A program made the position numbers and the translations under genes. A DNA stretch of 5,418 nt, from assembly GCA_017936245.1 (NCBI GenBank), contig JAGBFY010000075.1:1-5418 (forward strand), given 5' to 3'. This document shows positions 1 to 5,418 of this stretch, piece by piece. The stretch's first letter is position 1. Each line of letters starts with the position of its first letter. The DNA is from Kiritimatiellia bacterium. Lineage in GTDB: Bacteria > Verrucomicrobiota > Kiritimatiellia > RFP12 > UBA1067. The notes under the pieces were generated by a model. That model saw nothing but the letters and a program-made list of their open reading frames with translations. It was not told the origin of the DNA and did not search any database.

Positions 1-663
1 GCTTCGTGCACAGTGTTTACGAATATAGGTGCTGAGATTGTTCTTGACAATCCGCATGTTGATTTAACCTTCAGATCAAACTATGTCTATACCCGTTATC
101 CCAATTGTACGAATTGTCTATTTGTTGGATGTACACCTAATGAGGCAATGTTTTTCGGTTATGGTACTGCTACGATGAAATCTCATCTTGTCAATTGCAC
201 AGTAGTAGAAAATTCTTCCGGTTATATGTTCACTTACTTCAAAACGGAAGATCAACCGATGCTTGTTGAGAACTGTCTGTTCTATGGGAATTCTTATCAA
301 GATATTCAATGTCATCCGAGTCAAACCATTCCCTCTGCGATAAAATTCAGCAATTGCGTGTATGCCAGATCGAATATCGATGCAGCTACACTCAAGAGCT
401 CGTACTCGTTGGATGGAAGCATTTATCAGCTTGGAGCCGATCTGCCTGCTGATCCGAAGTTTATGGGTGCGAAGGAAGGAAACCATCCATATTCGCTAAA
501 GCGCATTTCGCCCCTGCGCGGAATCGGTGCGTATGCTCAATGGATGGACGGCGCCACAGATATCCGCGGTGAAGGGTTCGCTCGAGCGGACGGGATTTCG
601 GTTGATATTGGCTGCTACCAGTGCTGGCTGCCTGTAATAGGAATGAAGGTATCGATACGATGA
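1..663 (+). CDS. Right-handed beta-helix surface protein with choice-of-anchor Q-type C-terminus (5' end outside window)
   Basis: The reading frame is open to the left edge (codons begin at base 1), so this is the last 220 residues of a longer protein. A GTG at 13 is only an internal codon. The visible part is a parallel beta-helix: an Asn-Cys step followed by hydrophobic residues (NCLF, NCTVV, NCLFYGN, NCVY) recurs at codons 38, 65, 91 and 118, one turn every 26-27 residues. The C-terminal segment from about 451 has the order seen in bacterial choice-of-anchor Q proteins: ADPKF, then a SPLRGIGAY segment, then a D-x-R-G-E-G-F stretch and a final DIGCYQ (604-621), matching the family's usual DxxF...SP...DIGAYE. 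Such proteins are exported and thought to act in surface attachment or polysaccharide binding; some beta-helices are polysaccharide lyases, but I see no catalytic motif. Bases 1-420 are about 40% GC by hand count, far below the rest. The stop overlaps the next start. Fold and C-terminal family are fairly sure; role is inferred. Confidence 0.85.
   Translation, partial: ASCTVFTNIGAEIVLDNPHVDLTFRSNYVYTRYPNCTNCLFVGCTPNEAMFFGYGTATMKSHLVNCTVVENSSGYMFTYFKTEDQPMLVENCLFYGNSYQDIQCHPSQTIPSAIKFSNCVYARSNIDAATLKSSYSLDGSIYQLGADLPADPKFMGAKEGNHPYSLKRISPLRGIGAYAQWMDGATDIRGEGFARADGISVDIGCYQCWLPVIGMKVSIR
112..357 (+). repeat. Four degenerate beta-helix coil repeats marked by Asn-Cys pairs
   Basis: Asn-Cys codon pairs sit at 112-117, 193-198, 271-276 and 352-357, with spacings of 81, 78 and 81 bases (27, 26 and 27 residues). 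Each is followed by a short hydrophobic strand and, in three of the four, by Gly or Asn. This is a protein-level repeat with little nucleotide identity outside the pair, as expected for stacked coils of a beta-helix rather than a recent tandem duplication. Confidence 0.75.
639..649 (+). promoter_or_regulatory. Probable ribosome binding site for the 660 start
   Basis: The purine-rich AGGAATGAAGG lies inside the last codons of the beta-helix gene. Its GAAGG core ends 10 bases before ATG 660. Together with the signal peptide that begins at 660, it favours ATG 660 over the in-frame GTG 621, which would put a polar 13-residue stretch ahead of the signal peptide. Confidence 0.5.
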
Positions 664-1535
664 AATGCTGTTTCTCCATCCGGTTTGTGATCGCCGGCGC
701 GGTGTTTATCGCTCTCGAATGCACTCTTCATGCACGGGTTCTCTTCTATCCTAATCTTCTGACGACCGAGAAGAATCTTTTTGACGAATGCGAGTGGACT
801 CCGCCCAATCAGTCTTTCGAAAAAGGGAGCATTTCAAAACGCCTGAAGGGCGGTCCGTTCTCTCCTGATGACATTGTGTATTCCGTCAAGACCGTCAGAC
901 CGCATTCCGCATATTGGCGGGCGCGTCCGGCGGTGAAGAAAGGCCGCAAGTATCTTGTCGGGGCATGGGTACGCTTCGCGAATGCTAAAGTGCTTTTCGG
1001 GAACGATGCCATTCATCCGGTCTCCGGGCGGCGTCTCGACAGGCGGCTCTACTGTTTCGGCGGACACAACGCCTGGATCGAGCCGTTCCTTTCTCCGCGC
1101 ACGCGTGAGGCGCTTGGCGGGGATTCCGCCACTTGGCGGCTATGCTACAGGCTTGTGGAATTCCCCGAAGGAATAAAGGCCGACAGTCACCGCAGTTTTT
1201 TCGGGCTCTACCTTGCCGCCGGCGAGATGGAATTTTCAAAACCGTTTTTCGTGGATGTAACGGACGTGAAAGACCGTTCGCTCCTGGTCGATATTGCCGA
1301 CGAGAAGCCGATCAGGCGTATTGCGGCAATTCATGTCGGATTGCGTGACATCATATGGGAGAAAGATTTCGCGTCGCCTGTCACCAGCTATCGCGAACGC
1401 TTGGATGGGATTACGGACTGGTCGCGAGGCCTCGACCGCAACACTATCGAAGGTCATGCCTTGGATGTCTATTACGCGGATGGCTCGAAGAAAACGGTAT
1501 TCGCTCCGCAGGAACGCATATTCCAGGAATTTTGA
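660..1535 (+). CDS. Secreted protein of unknown function, probable beta-sandwich (carbohydrate-binding-like) domains
   Basis: I do not recognise this 291-residue protein as a named family. ATG 660 was chosen because residues 1-25 form a Sec signal peptide: a basic/Cys start (MKCCFSIRF), a hydrophobic core (VIAGAVFIAL), and probable cleavage after LHA at residue 25. No lipobox is present. The mature protein opens with an NLL motif, then a Trp-Pro segment, and at roughly residues 80-105 has RARPAVKKGRKYLVGAWVRF. That 'G-x-x-Y-x-x-x-x-W-V-x-F' strand pair recalls jelly-roll carbohydrate-binding modules such as CBM4/9-like folds. A second beta-rich part follows from about residue 200 and ends in DVYYADGSKKTVF. 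No catalytic motif is visible. Its start overlaps the upstream stop (ATGA), so translation is likely coupled, and a glycosidase-like gene starts 9 bases downstream. A role as a secreted binding or accessory protein for the same substrate is inferred from context only. Confidence 0.85.
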   Translation: MKCCFSIRFVIAGAVFIALECTLHARVLFYPNLLTTEKNLFDECEWTPPNQSFEKGSISKRLKGGPFSPDDIVYSVKTVRPHSAYWRARPAVKKGRKYLVGAWVRFANAKVLFGNDAIHPVSGRRLDRRLYCFGGHNAWIEPFLSPRTREALGGDSATWRLCYRLVEFPEGIKADSHRSFFGLYLAAGEMEFSKPFFVDVTDVKDRSLLVDIADEKPIRRIAAIHVGLRDIIWEKDFASPVTSYRERLDGITDWSRGLDRNTIEGHALDVYYADGSKKTVFAPQERIFQEF

Positions 1536-1539
1536 GGGG
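1534..1539 (+). promoter_or_regulatory. Shine-Dalgarno site for the 1545 start
   Basis: GAGGGG begins within the stop codon of the upstream gene and ends 5 bases before ATG 1545, a strong site at good spacing. It supports ATG 1545, which also begins a signal peptide. Confidence 0.7.
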
Positions 1540-1544
1540 TTGGC

Positions 1545-4010
1545 ATGAGATATCTTACGTTTACGTTCATCGCAGTTCTGGCTTTCTCCGTCGATGCGTT
1601 TCAGGTTTCGTTCACCGATGCGAACGGTGCCACAATCGGAAAGTCGTCCGGTGTGGACGCATCATTTGAACGGATTGCGAAAAAAGGCGGAATAGAGACC
1701 ATCCGCTGTCGGGTCCGCAACAGTGTGGACGGTACGAATCTCGTGCGCATCGTGGCATCGGTGACTGTGCCGGAAGCGACATCCGTGTGGGATGGACTTG
1801 CGGACGTTCCAGATGCGAAGAAGTCCGGTTCGAGTCGTCTTATGGAAGGCGGCCGCTTCCTGTTTGGCGGTGCACATGACAACTCCTGCGGAACCGTTCT
1901 TGGCATAGGTGCAGCCGATCTCCTGTCCTTTGCGGAATTTCGCTGGGCGCCGGCAGAAGGCGGCAAGGGCGTTGCGATCAAGGTGGAGGTTCCGGCCGCC
2001 CTTCTCGGGAAGGGCGGCGAGTTCTCCTGCTCGTTCCATTCCATCGACTATTCCCGCAAGTACGGGATTCGCGATGCGTTCGCGAGATACTACCCGCTTT
2101 ATCCCAAGTTCTTCAGGCGCGATCCGCGCGTCAATTCTGCCGCCTACGGAATAAATGCGCAGTATGCAAGCTGGATTCAACCGAATCCGGAGCGTTGCCG
2201 CTTCTCCGGCGCGACTTGGGAATGGTGCCATGGATCCGACCGCAGCTGGGGAGACCCGCTGAATCAGGAACAGCCCACGGGTCGTCCGCGCACAGACTAT
2301 TCCTGGGTGCAGCATTACGATTACTGGACCGTGGACGGCATCAAGAAGAGCGTCACGAACGAGACGCTGTCGATCGCCGGGTTTGATGCCATGCTCAATG
2401 AACGTCTGGCTACGGGATACAGGTGTGGTGTTGCGAATGCATTCTACATGATGGTTCTCTCCAAGATATCCTCCAAGATTGCGGCACGGTATCCCGATTC
2501 GTTGGCTGGTGCCAATTCGTTTGTCTCCTCCGACTATTCCTATGCGACGGACGTCTTTACGTTTCCCGAATGTTCCTGGGGTGTTGAATTGCGCAGGCAG
2601 TTGACGGAGCTCGTGAAGAGGCACGATCTTGGTGCGATTGCCTTTGACGTTTCGGGCCCCAGGCCAGTGTATCGGGGGCCGCGTCTTCGCATGATGCGAA
2701 ATGTCGGATGGGATGCATACGGTCCTGGCGTCGTGCGGGGCGTAGGAACGGCCCGTCTGTGCGAATTCGTCAGGACGCTTCCGAACAGGAAACTTTCGGG
2801 CACATGCGCGGCTACGGTCAATTCCGGCGGCGGACATATTTCCGACATGCTTCTGGCAGATACCTACATGATGGAATATACGCCTTGGGATCGTCCGCCT
2901 CCGTACGGACTCCCCGAAAGGTTCGCGCTCGGAGAGAAGGGGCTTACTTTCTGGGAGGGTTTCGCCGCCTCGGAGTTCGACCCGAATTTCACGCGGTGGT
3001 CGCTTGCCGATAAGTCATCTCTCATAAATGACCTTTCGAGATATGCGGTATGGCGTTCGTTTGCTGTGGGAGGTTCGCTGCCGAGCCATTTTCTTTCGGA
3101 ATATACGTTTCTCGCGTCCCGTGCATTCGCAAGGATGAACGACGCGGGCTTCAAGCCCGTGCCAGGATTCGTGCTCGAAGGTGATGGATGGGATTTTGCG
3201 CGTTATGGTTTGTCGGACGGAAGCTATCTCGCCATCTGCAATCTCAAGCGGAAGGTGCGCACGGCGAAGACCGAAGTGTTTTCGGACGAAATCGCGTCAG
3301 CGGTGGTTCGTGGTAGACCTTCGCGTATAGGGTATGCTTATGCTCCGTTCTTCGGCGGCAAGGCATACCATAGTTTCAAAGGCGGACGGGAATTGGTTAA
3401 GGTTGATGTCGGATCACAGCTTGCTGCTGTTCTTGAAGGTGTCGGAAGAATCAAGGGCGAAGGTGAGATTGCCATTCATTGGGAAGGTGACTTTGGTGAA
3501 GTGCGTCTTGTCCTGGAGTCGTTGTCGTTCGACGGCGCATTCTCTCCGCGGGATGCGTTCGAGACATATAGACGCGCCGGCTCGAACTATGTTGAGGTCA
3601 AACCGGGCGGCAGATGCGTCGTCTCCTACCGTGATAGCGTGTTTTATGGGATGGCCGACGGCATTCGCAGGTTTGCCTTTCCCTCTGAGATAAAGTATGG
3701 CGTTCCCGGAAAGATGGCGTTGCCGGTGAAACACGCGCCCGATTCTGATTCGCATGAGATTGCAGCGGCAGTGGCAGCGTTCTTTAAGGGTTCCCGGACG
3801 GCGCAGGATGTGTCTTTGCCGAAGCTGTCCGTGGCGTTGGAGGACGGCAAGGGTGGCAGGCTTGTGGTGTCGGCAAAGGATCGTGAAGAACTCTCGAAGT
3901 CTGTTAGACGCTTCCTCGATGCGGTGAATGCTATACGATATCCGCGCTATGCGCCATGGTACAGGATGCCGCAGGAGGACCGGGCGAAAATCACTTTTGT
4001 GCGCTGGTGA
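1545..4010 (+). CDS. Secreted multidomain glycoside-hydrolase-like protein, family not assigned
   Basis: The 821-residue product starts with a Sec signal peptide (MRYLTFTFIAVLAFSVDA, cleavage probably after A18). Residues about 19-190 are beta-rich, like the N-terminal sandwich of many large glycosidases. From about 190 to 540 the sequence reads as a TIM barrel: an aromatic-rich stretch (W210, W225, W227, W235, W254) suited to stacking against sugars, a hydrophobic strand ending in an acid at GAIAFD (D368), and another at LLADTYMMEYTPWD (D439, E444). D368, D439 and E444 are candidate catalytic acids, not demonstrated. Residues about 541-655 (GFVLEGDGW onward) resemble a C-terminal beta-sandwich. 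The last ~95 residues form a separate alpha/beta segment with RLVVSAKD and a long helix. The organisation recalls GH36/GH31-type or DUF-level glycosidases of Verrucomicrobia and Lentisphaerae, but I cannot place it in a CAZy family. Neighbours (a surface beta-helix, a binding-like protein and a sugar oxidoreductase) fit extracytoplasmic glycan breakdown. The gene is certain; the activity is inferred. Confidence 0.9.
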   Translation: MRYLTFTFIAVLAFSVDAFQVSFTDANGATIGKSSGVDASFERIAKKGGIETIRCRVRNSVDGTNLVRIVASVTVPEATSVWDGLADVPDAKKSGSSRLMEGGRFLFGGAHDNSCGTVLGIGAADLLSFAEFRWAPAEGGKGVAIKVEVPAALLGKGGEFSCSFHSIDYSRKYGIRDAFARYYPLYPKFFRRDPRVNSAAYGINAQYASWIQPNPERCRFSGATWEWCHGSDRSWGDPLNQEQPTGRPRTDYSWVQHYDYWTVDGIKKSVTNETLSIAGFDAMLNERLATGYRCGVANAFYMMVLSKISSKIAARYPDSLAGANSFVSSDYSYATDVFTFPECSWGVELRRQLTELVKRHDLGAIAFDVSGPRPVYRGPRLRMMRNVGWDAYGPGVVRGVGTARLCEFVRTLPNRKLSGTCAATVNSGGGHISDMLLADTYMMEYTPWDRPPPYGLPERFALGEKGLTFWEGFAASEFDPNFTRWSLADKSSLINDLSRYAVWRSFAVGGSLPSHFLSEYTFLASRAFARMNDAGFKPVPGFVLEGDGWDFARYGLSDGSYLAICNLKRKVRTAKTEVFSDEIASAVVRGRPSRIGYAYAPFFGGKAYHSFKGGRELVKVDVGSQLAAVLEGVGRIKGEGEIAIHWEGDFGEVRLVLESLSFDGAFSPRDAFETYRRAGSNYVEVKPGGRCVVSYRDSVFYGMADGIRRFAFPSEIKYGVPGKMALPVKHAPDSDSHEIAAAVAAFFKGSRTAQDVSLPKLSVALEDGKGGRLVVSAKDREELSKSVRRFLDAVNAIRYPRYAPWYRMPQEDRAKITFVRW
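1995..2018 (+). repeat. Perfect 10-bp inverted repeat inside the glycosidase-like gene
   Basis: Arms GCCGCCCTTC (1995-2004) and GAAGGGCGGC (2009-2018) are exact reverse complements around a TCGG loop, giving a very stable RNA stem. It encodes AALLGKGG in frame. No T-run follows, so it is not a canonical intrinsic terminator. It may be chance in GC-rich coding DNA or an mRNA structure. Confidence 0.6.
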
Positions 4011-4020
4011 TTTCAGCGCA
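3988..4020 (+). promoter_or_regulatory. Two overlapping, mutually exclusive hairpins around the stop codon
   Basis: AAATCAC (3988-3994) is the exact reverse complement of GTGATTT (4007-4013). TGCGCTG (4000-4006) is the exact reverse complement of CAGCGCA (4014-4020). The second stem's 7-base loop is precisely the 3' arm of the first, so only one can form fully unless a strained pseudoknot is made. The TGA stop (4008-4010) lies in that shared segment. No T-run follows, so this is not a standard terminator. Effects on transcript processing or on expression of the following gene are speculation. Confidence 0.45.
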
Positions 4021-4030
4021 GTCAGATTGA

Positions 4031-4036
4031 AAGGAA
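4031..4036 (+). promoter_or_regulatory. Probable ribosome binding site for the 4047 start
   Basis: AAGGAA ends 10 bases before ATG 4047 in the 36-base gap between genes. An in-frame TAA at 4041-4043 excludes any earlier start, so ATG 4047 is the first possible ATG. I see no credible -35/-10 pair in this gap, which suggests read-through from upstream. Confidence 0.55.
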
Positions 4037-4046
4037 CATGTAAGAT

Positions 4047-5418
4047 ATGGAGCTTGAAAACATCTGCACTCGCAGGACGTTCATTGGTGGTGGTGTGGCA
4101 GGGGTTGCCGCATTAGCGTGCGGGGGATGTCGCACTGTTGCAAGGTTTTCTGATGGGAAGGTGCGACTTGCCGCTGTTGGCGTGTGGGGGAAGGGCTTTA
4201 CTGATTGGTTGCCGATGGTGCAGTCCGGGAAGGCGTGCCTTGTGGCCGTATGCGACTGCGACAGGTCCATGCTTGCAAAGGCGGCTGAGGAGCTGAAGAA
4301 ACTGAACGTGGACCTGGATCTGTCCTCAGTGCCGCTCTATCAGGATTGGCGTGAGCTGATCGATGCCTCGGACAGAATAGGCATTGATGCTATGACTGTA
4401 TCGACCCCGGACCATATGCATGCACCGATCGCGATAGCGGCGATGAAGAAGGGGATAAATGTCTATGTGCAGAAACCGCTTGTGCGCACACTGTGGGAGC
4501 TAGACCGCTTCAATGAGGTTGCGAGGGAAACTGGCGTCATAACGCAGATGGGGCATCAGGGCAGTTCGGGAAGCTCATTCCGCAGGGCTGTCGAGATACT
4601 CCAGAGCGGCATCATCGGAACAGTGAAGGATATTCATGTGTGGACGAACCGTCCAGTGTGGCCGCAGGGAGACTGGGCGTATGGCCTTCTTGAAACGTCA
4701 AACGAAACGCCTTCCGGATCGCTTGATTGGAACCTTTGGCTCGGCACTGCCGCCGAACGCCCTTACAAGGGTGAGCGCGGAGGGGACGCGAGAGATTACG
4801 CTTGGTGCACGAAGATGGGACATACCAAGGTGTATCACCAGTTCAACTGGCGAGGGTTCGCCGATTTCGGCACTGGTGCGCTTGGCGACATGGCATGCCA
4901 TTTGATGAATCTTCCCTTCCGCGGGATGGAACTTGGTGAAGTGACAGGTGCGGAGTGCCTGAGGATCGACGAATACCACAAGGGCATATATCCTCTCAGT
5001 TCGGTTGTGACAATGGATTTCGCCGCCCGCCGTAGCCGTATTGACGGGCGAGGATTGCCAGCTGTCAAAATGCATTGGTATGAGGGTGGACTCGTTCCTG
5101 CTCCGGACGTGGTTGCGCCGATAGTGGATCTGTTCAAGTCTATCCCCGTTGGCGGATGCGTGGTTGTAGGCGACGAGGGGTCGCTCTTTTCGACAGACAA
5201 CTATGGACAGAACTCTTTCGTCGTAATGAAGGGCGAGAAACGCATGCGTTCGATCTTCAAGCATGACGCCTGTCGGGCAGTCCCCGAGACTGTTTCGCGC
5301 CGTAGCGAGAAGGGAACATCCGGCAATTACGCGGAGTTTGTGGATGCTGTGCTTGGAGAGGGGCCGGTGTTCCGTGAGACTGGCACACGCTGTTATGGGG
5401 ACATCGAACATTCCATCC
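4047..5418 (+). CDS. Tat-exported Gfo/Idh/MocA-family oxidoreductase (3' end outside window)
   Basis: This frame runs open to the right edge: 457 residues, so only a few tens should be missing given family lengths near 430-480. Residues 8-28 carry a twin-arginine signal (TRRTFIGG, a hydrophobic stretch, then AC/GGC cysteines that could act as a weak lipobox). A Rossmann domain follows: the dinucleotide loop GVWGKG (45-50), an acidic end of the second strand (D70), TPDHMHAPIA (120-129), and QKPL at 142-145 where most relatives have EKP. The C-terminal Gfo/Idh/MocA domain shows LDWNLWLG (226-233) and WRGFADFGTGALGDMACH (268-285), with H285 at the usual catalytic-histidine position; these are hallmarks of a subgroup common in Planctomycetes, Verrucomicrobia and Bacteroidetes. 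Members oxidise or epimerise sugars and inositols with NAD(P); the related GH109 enzymes instead cleave glycosides using bound NAD. Which applies here cannot be decided. Placement after a glycosidase-like gene suggests a role in modifying or cleaving the same glycan. Family assignment is secure; substrate is unknown. Confidence 0.93.
   Translation, partial: MELENICTRRTFIGGGVAGVAALACGGCRTVARFSDGKVRLAAVGVWGKGFTDWLPMVQSGKACLVAVCDCDRSMLAKAAEELKKLNVDLDLSSVPLYQDWRELIDASDRIGIDAMTVSTPDHMHAPIAIAAMKKGINVYVQKPLVRTLWELDRFNEVARETGVITQMGHQGSSGSSFRRAVEILQSGIIGTVKDIHVWTNRPVWPQGDWAYGLLETSNETPSGSLDWNLWLGTAAERPYKGERGGDARDYAWCTKMGHTKVYHQFNWRGFADFGTGALGDMACHLMNLPFRGMELGEVTGAECLRIDEYHKGIYPLSSVVTMDFAARRSRIDGRGLPAVKMHWYEGGLVPAPDVVAPIVDLFKSIPVGGCVVVGDEGSLFSTDNYGQNSFVVMKGEKRMRSIFKHDACRAVPETVSRRSEKGTSGNYAEFVDAVLGEGPVFRETGTRCYGDIEHSI

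Noticed and set aside
13..15. GTG at 13 as the start of the beta-helix gene
   Set aside because: The frame is open to the window edge, no signal peptide or ribosome site is present, and it would begin in the middle of a beta-helix.
621..623. GTG 621 as the start of the second gene
   Set aside because: It would add 13 polar residues ahead of a normal signal peptide and a 43-base overlap with the upstream gene; ATG 660 is better placed.
1662..2837. A 391-codon open frame on the minus strand opposite the glycosidase-like gene
   Set aside because: It is wholly antisense to a well-supported gene with signal peptide and Shine-Dalgarno site, lacks domain-like patterns, and long antisense frames are expected in GC-rich coding DNA.
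3143..3161. Near-palindrome centred on CGGGCTTCAAGCCCG inside the glycosidase-like gene
   Set aside because: It is a single copy within coding sequence, with no flanking T-run or second copy in the window to suggest a REP-type element or terminator.
4038..4043. ATGTAA minimal start-stop element ahead of the oxidoreductase gene
   Set aside because: It lies only 1-2 bases from the AAGGAA site, too close for initiation, and a six-base match is easily accidental.
4027..4046. TTGAAA and TAAGAT as a possible promoter before the oxidoreductase gene
   Set aside because: The two hexamers are separated by only 8 bases, far short of the 16-18 needed, so no sigma70-type promoter is supported.
4890..4901. 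Perfect 12-base palindrome ATGGCATGCCAT
   Set aside because: It encodes the conserved M-A-C-H of the oxidoreductase active-site region, so protein constraint explains it; no paired operator or spacing signal is seen.
4698..5411. A 237-codon open frame on the minus strand opposite the oxidoreductase gene
   Set aside because: It mirrors a reading frame with unmistakable Gfo/Idh/MocA motifs, and the antisense translation shows no family features.

Overview
The window looks like a fragment of a bacterial chromosome from the Planctomycetes-Verrucomicrobia-Lentisphaerae group, most likely a Kiritimatiellota/Lentisphaerae-type organism. This rests on three things: a beta-helix protein with a 'choice-of-anchor Q'-type C-terminus, a Tat-exported Gfo/Idh/MocA protein of the 'GALGDM-CH' subgroup, and large secreted glycosidase-like proteins with no close textbook relative. 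The taxonomic call is an inference and no marker gene is present.

Four genes lie head to tail on the + strand and fill almost the whole window. (1) 1-663 is the 3' part of a right-handed beta-helix surface protein, open at the left edge. (2) 660-1535 encodes a secreted 291-residue protein of unknown function, apparently made of beta-sandwich domains. It overlaps gene 1 by 4 bases (ATGA). (3) 1545-4010 encodes a secreted 821-residue protein that reads like a multidomain TIM-barrel glycoside hydrolase, which I cannot assign to a family. It follows after 9 bases. (4) 4047-5418 is a Tat-signal Gfo/Idh/MocA-family NAD(P)-dependent oxidoreductase, open at the right edge and probably lacking only its last few tens of residues. 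It follows after 36 bases. There is no gene-free stretch longer than 36 bases, no RNA gene, no mobile element and no CRISPR array.

The spacing suggests a single transcription unit whose promoter lies left of the window. All three products whose N-termini are visible carry an export signal (Sec for genes 2 and 3, Tat for gene 4), and the first is a surface-type protein. The simplest reading is a glycan recognition and breakdown cassette outside the cytoplasm: an adhesin or polysaccharide-binding beta-helix, a carbohydrate-binding-like accessory protein, a glycosidase-like enzyme, and a sugar oxidoreductase (or NAD-dependent glycosidase). The substrate cannot be read from the sequence.

Features deserving a second look are the unassigned glycosidase-like protein, a pair of mutually exclusive 7-bp hairpins wrapped around its stop codon, a 10-bp perfect hairpin inside its coding region, the sharp base-composition change within the beta-helix gene, and the Asn-Cys ladder repeating every 26-27 residues in that protein.
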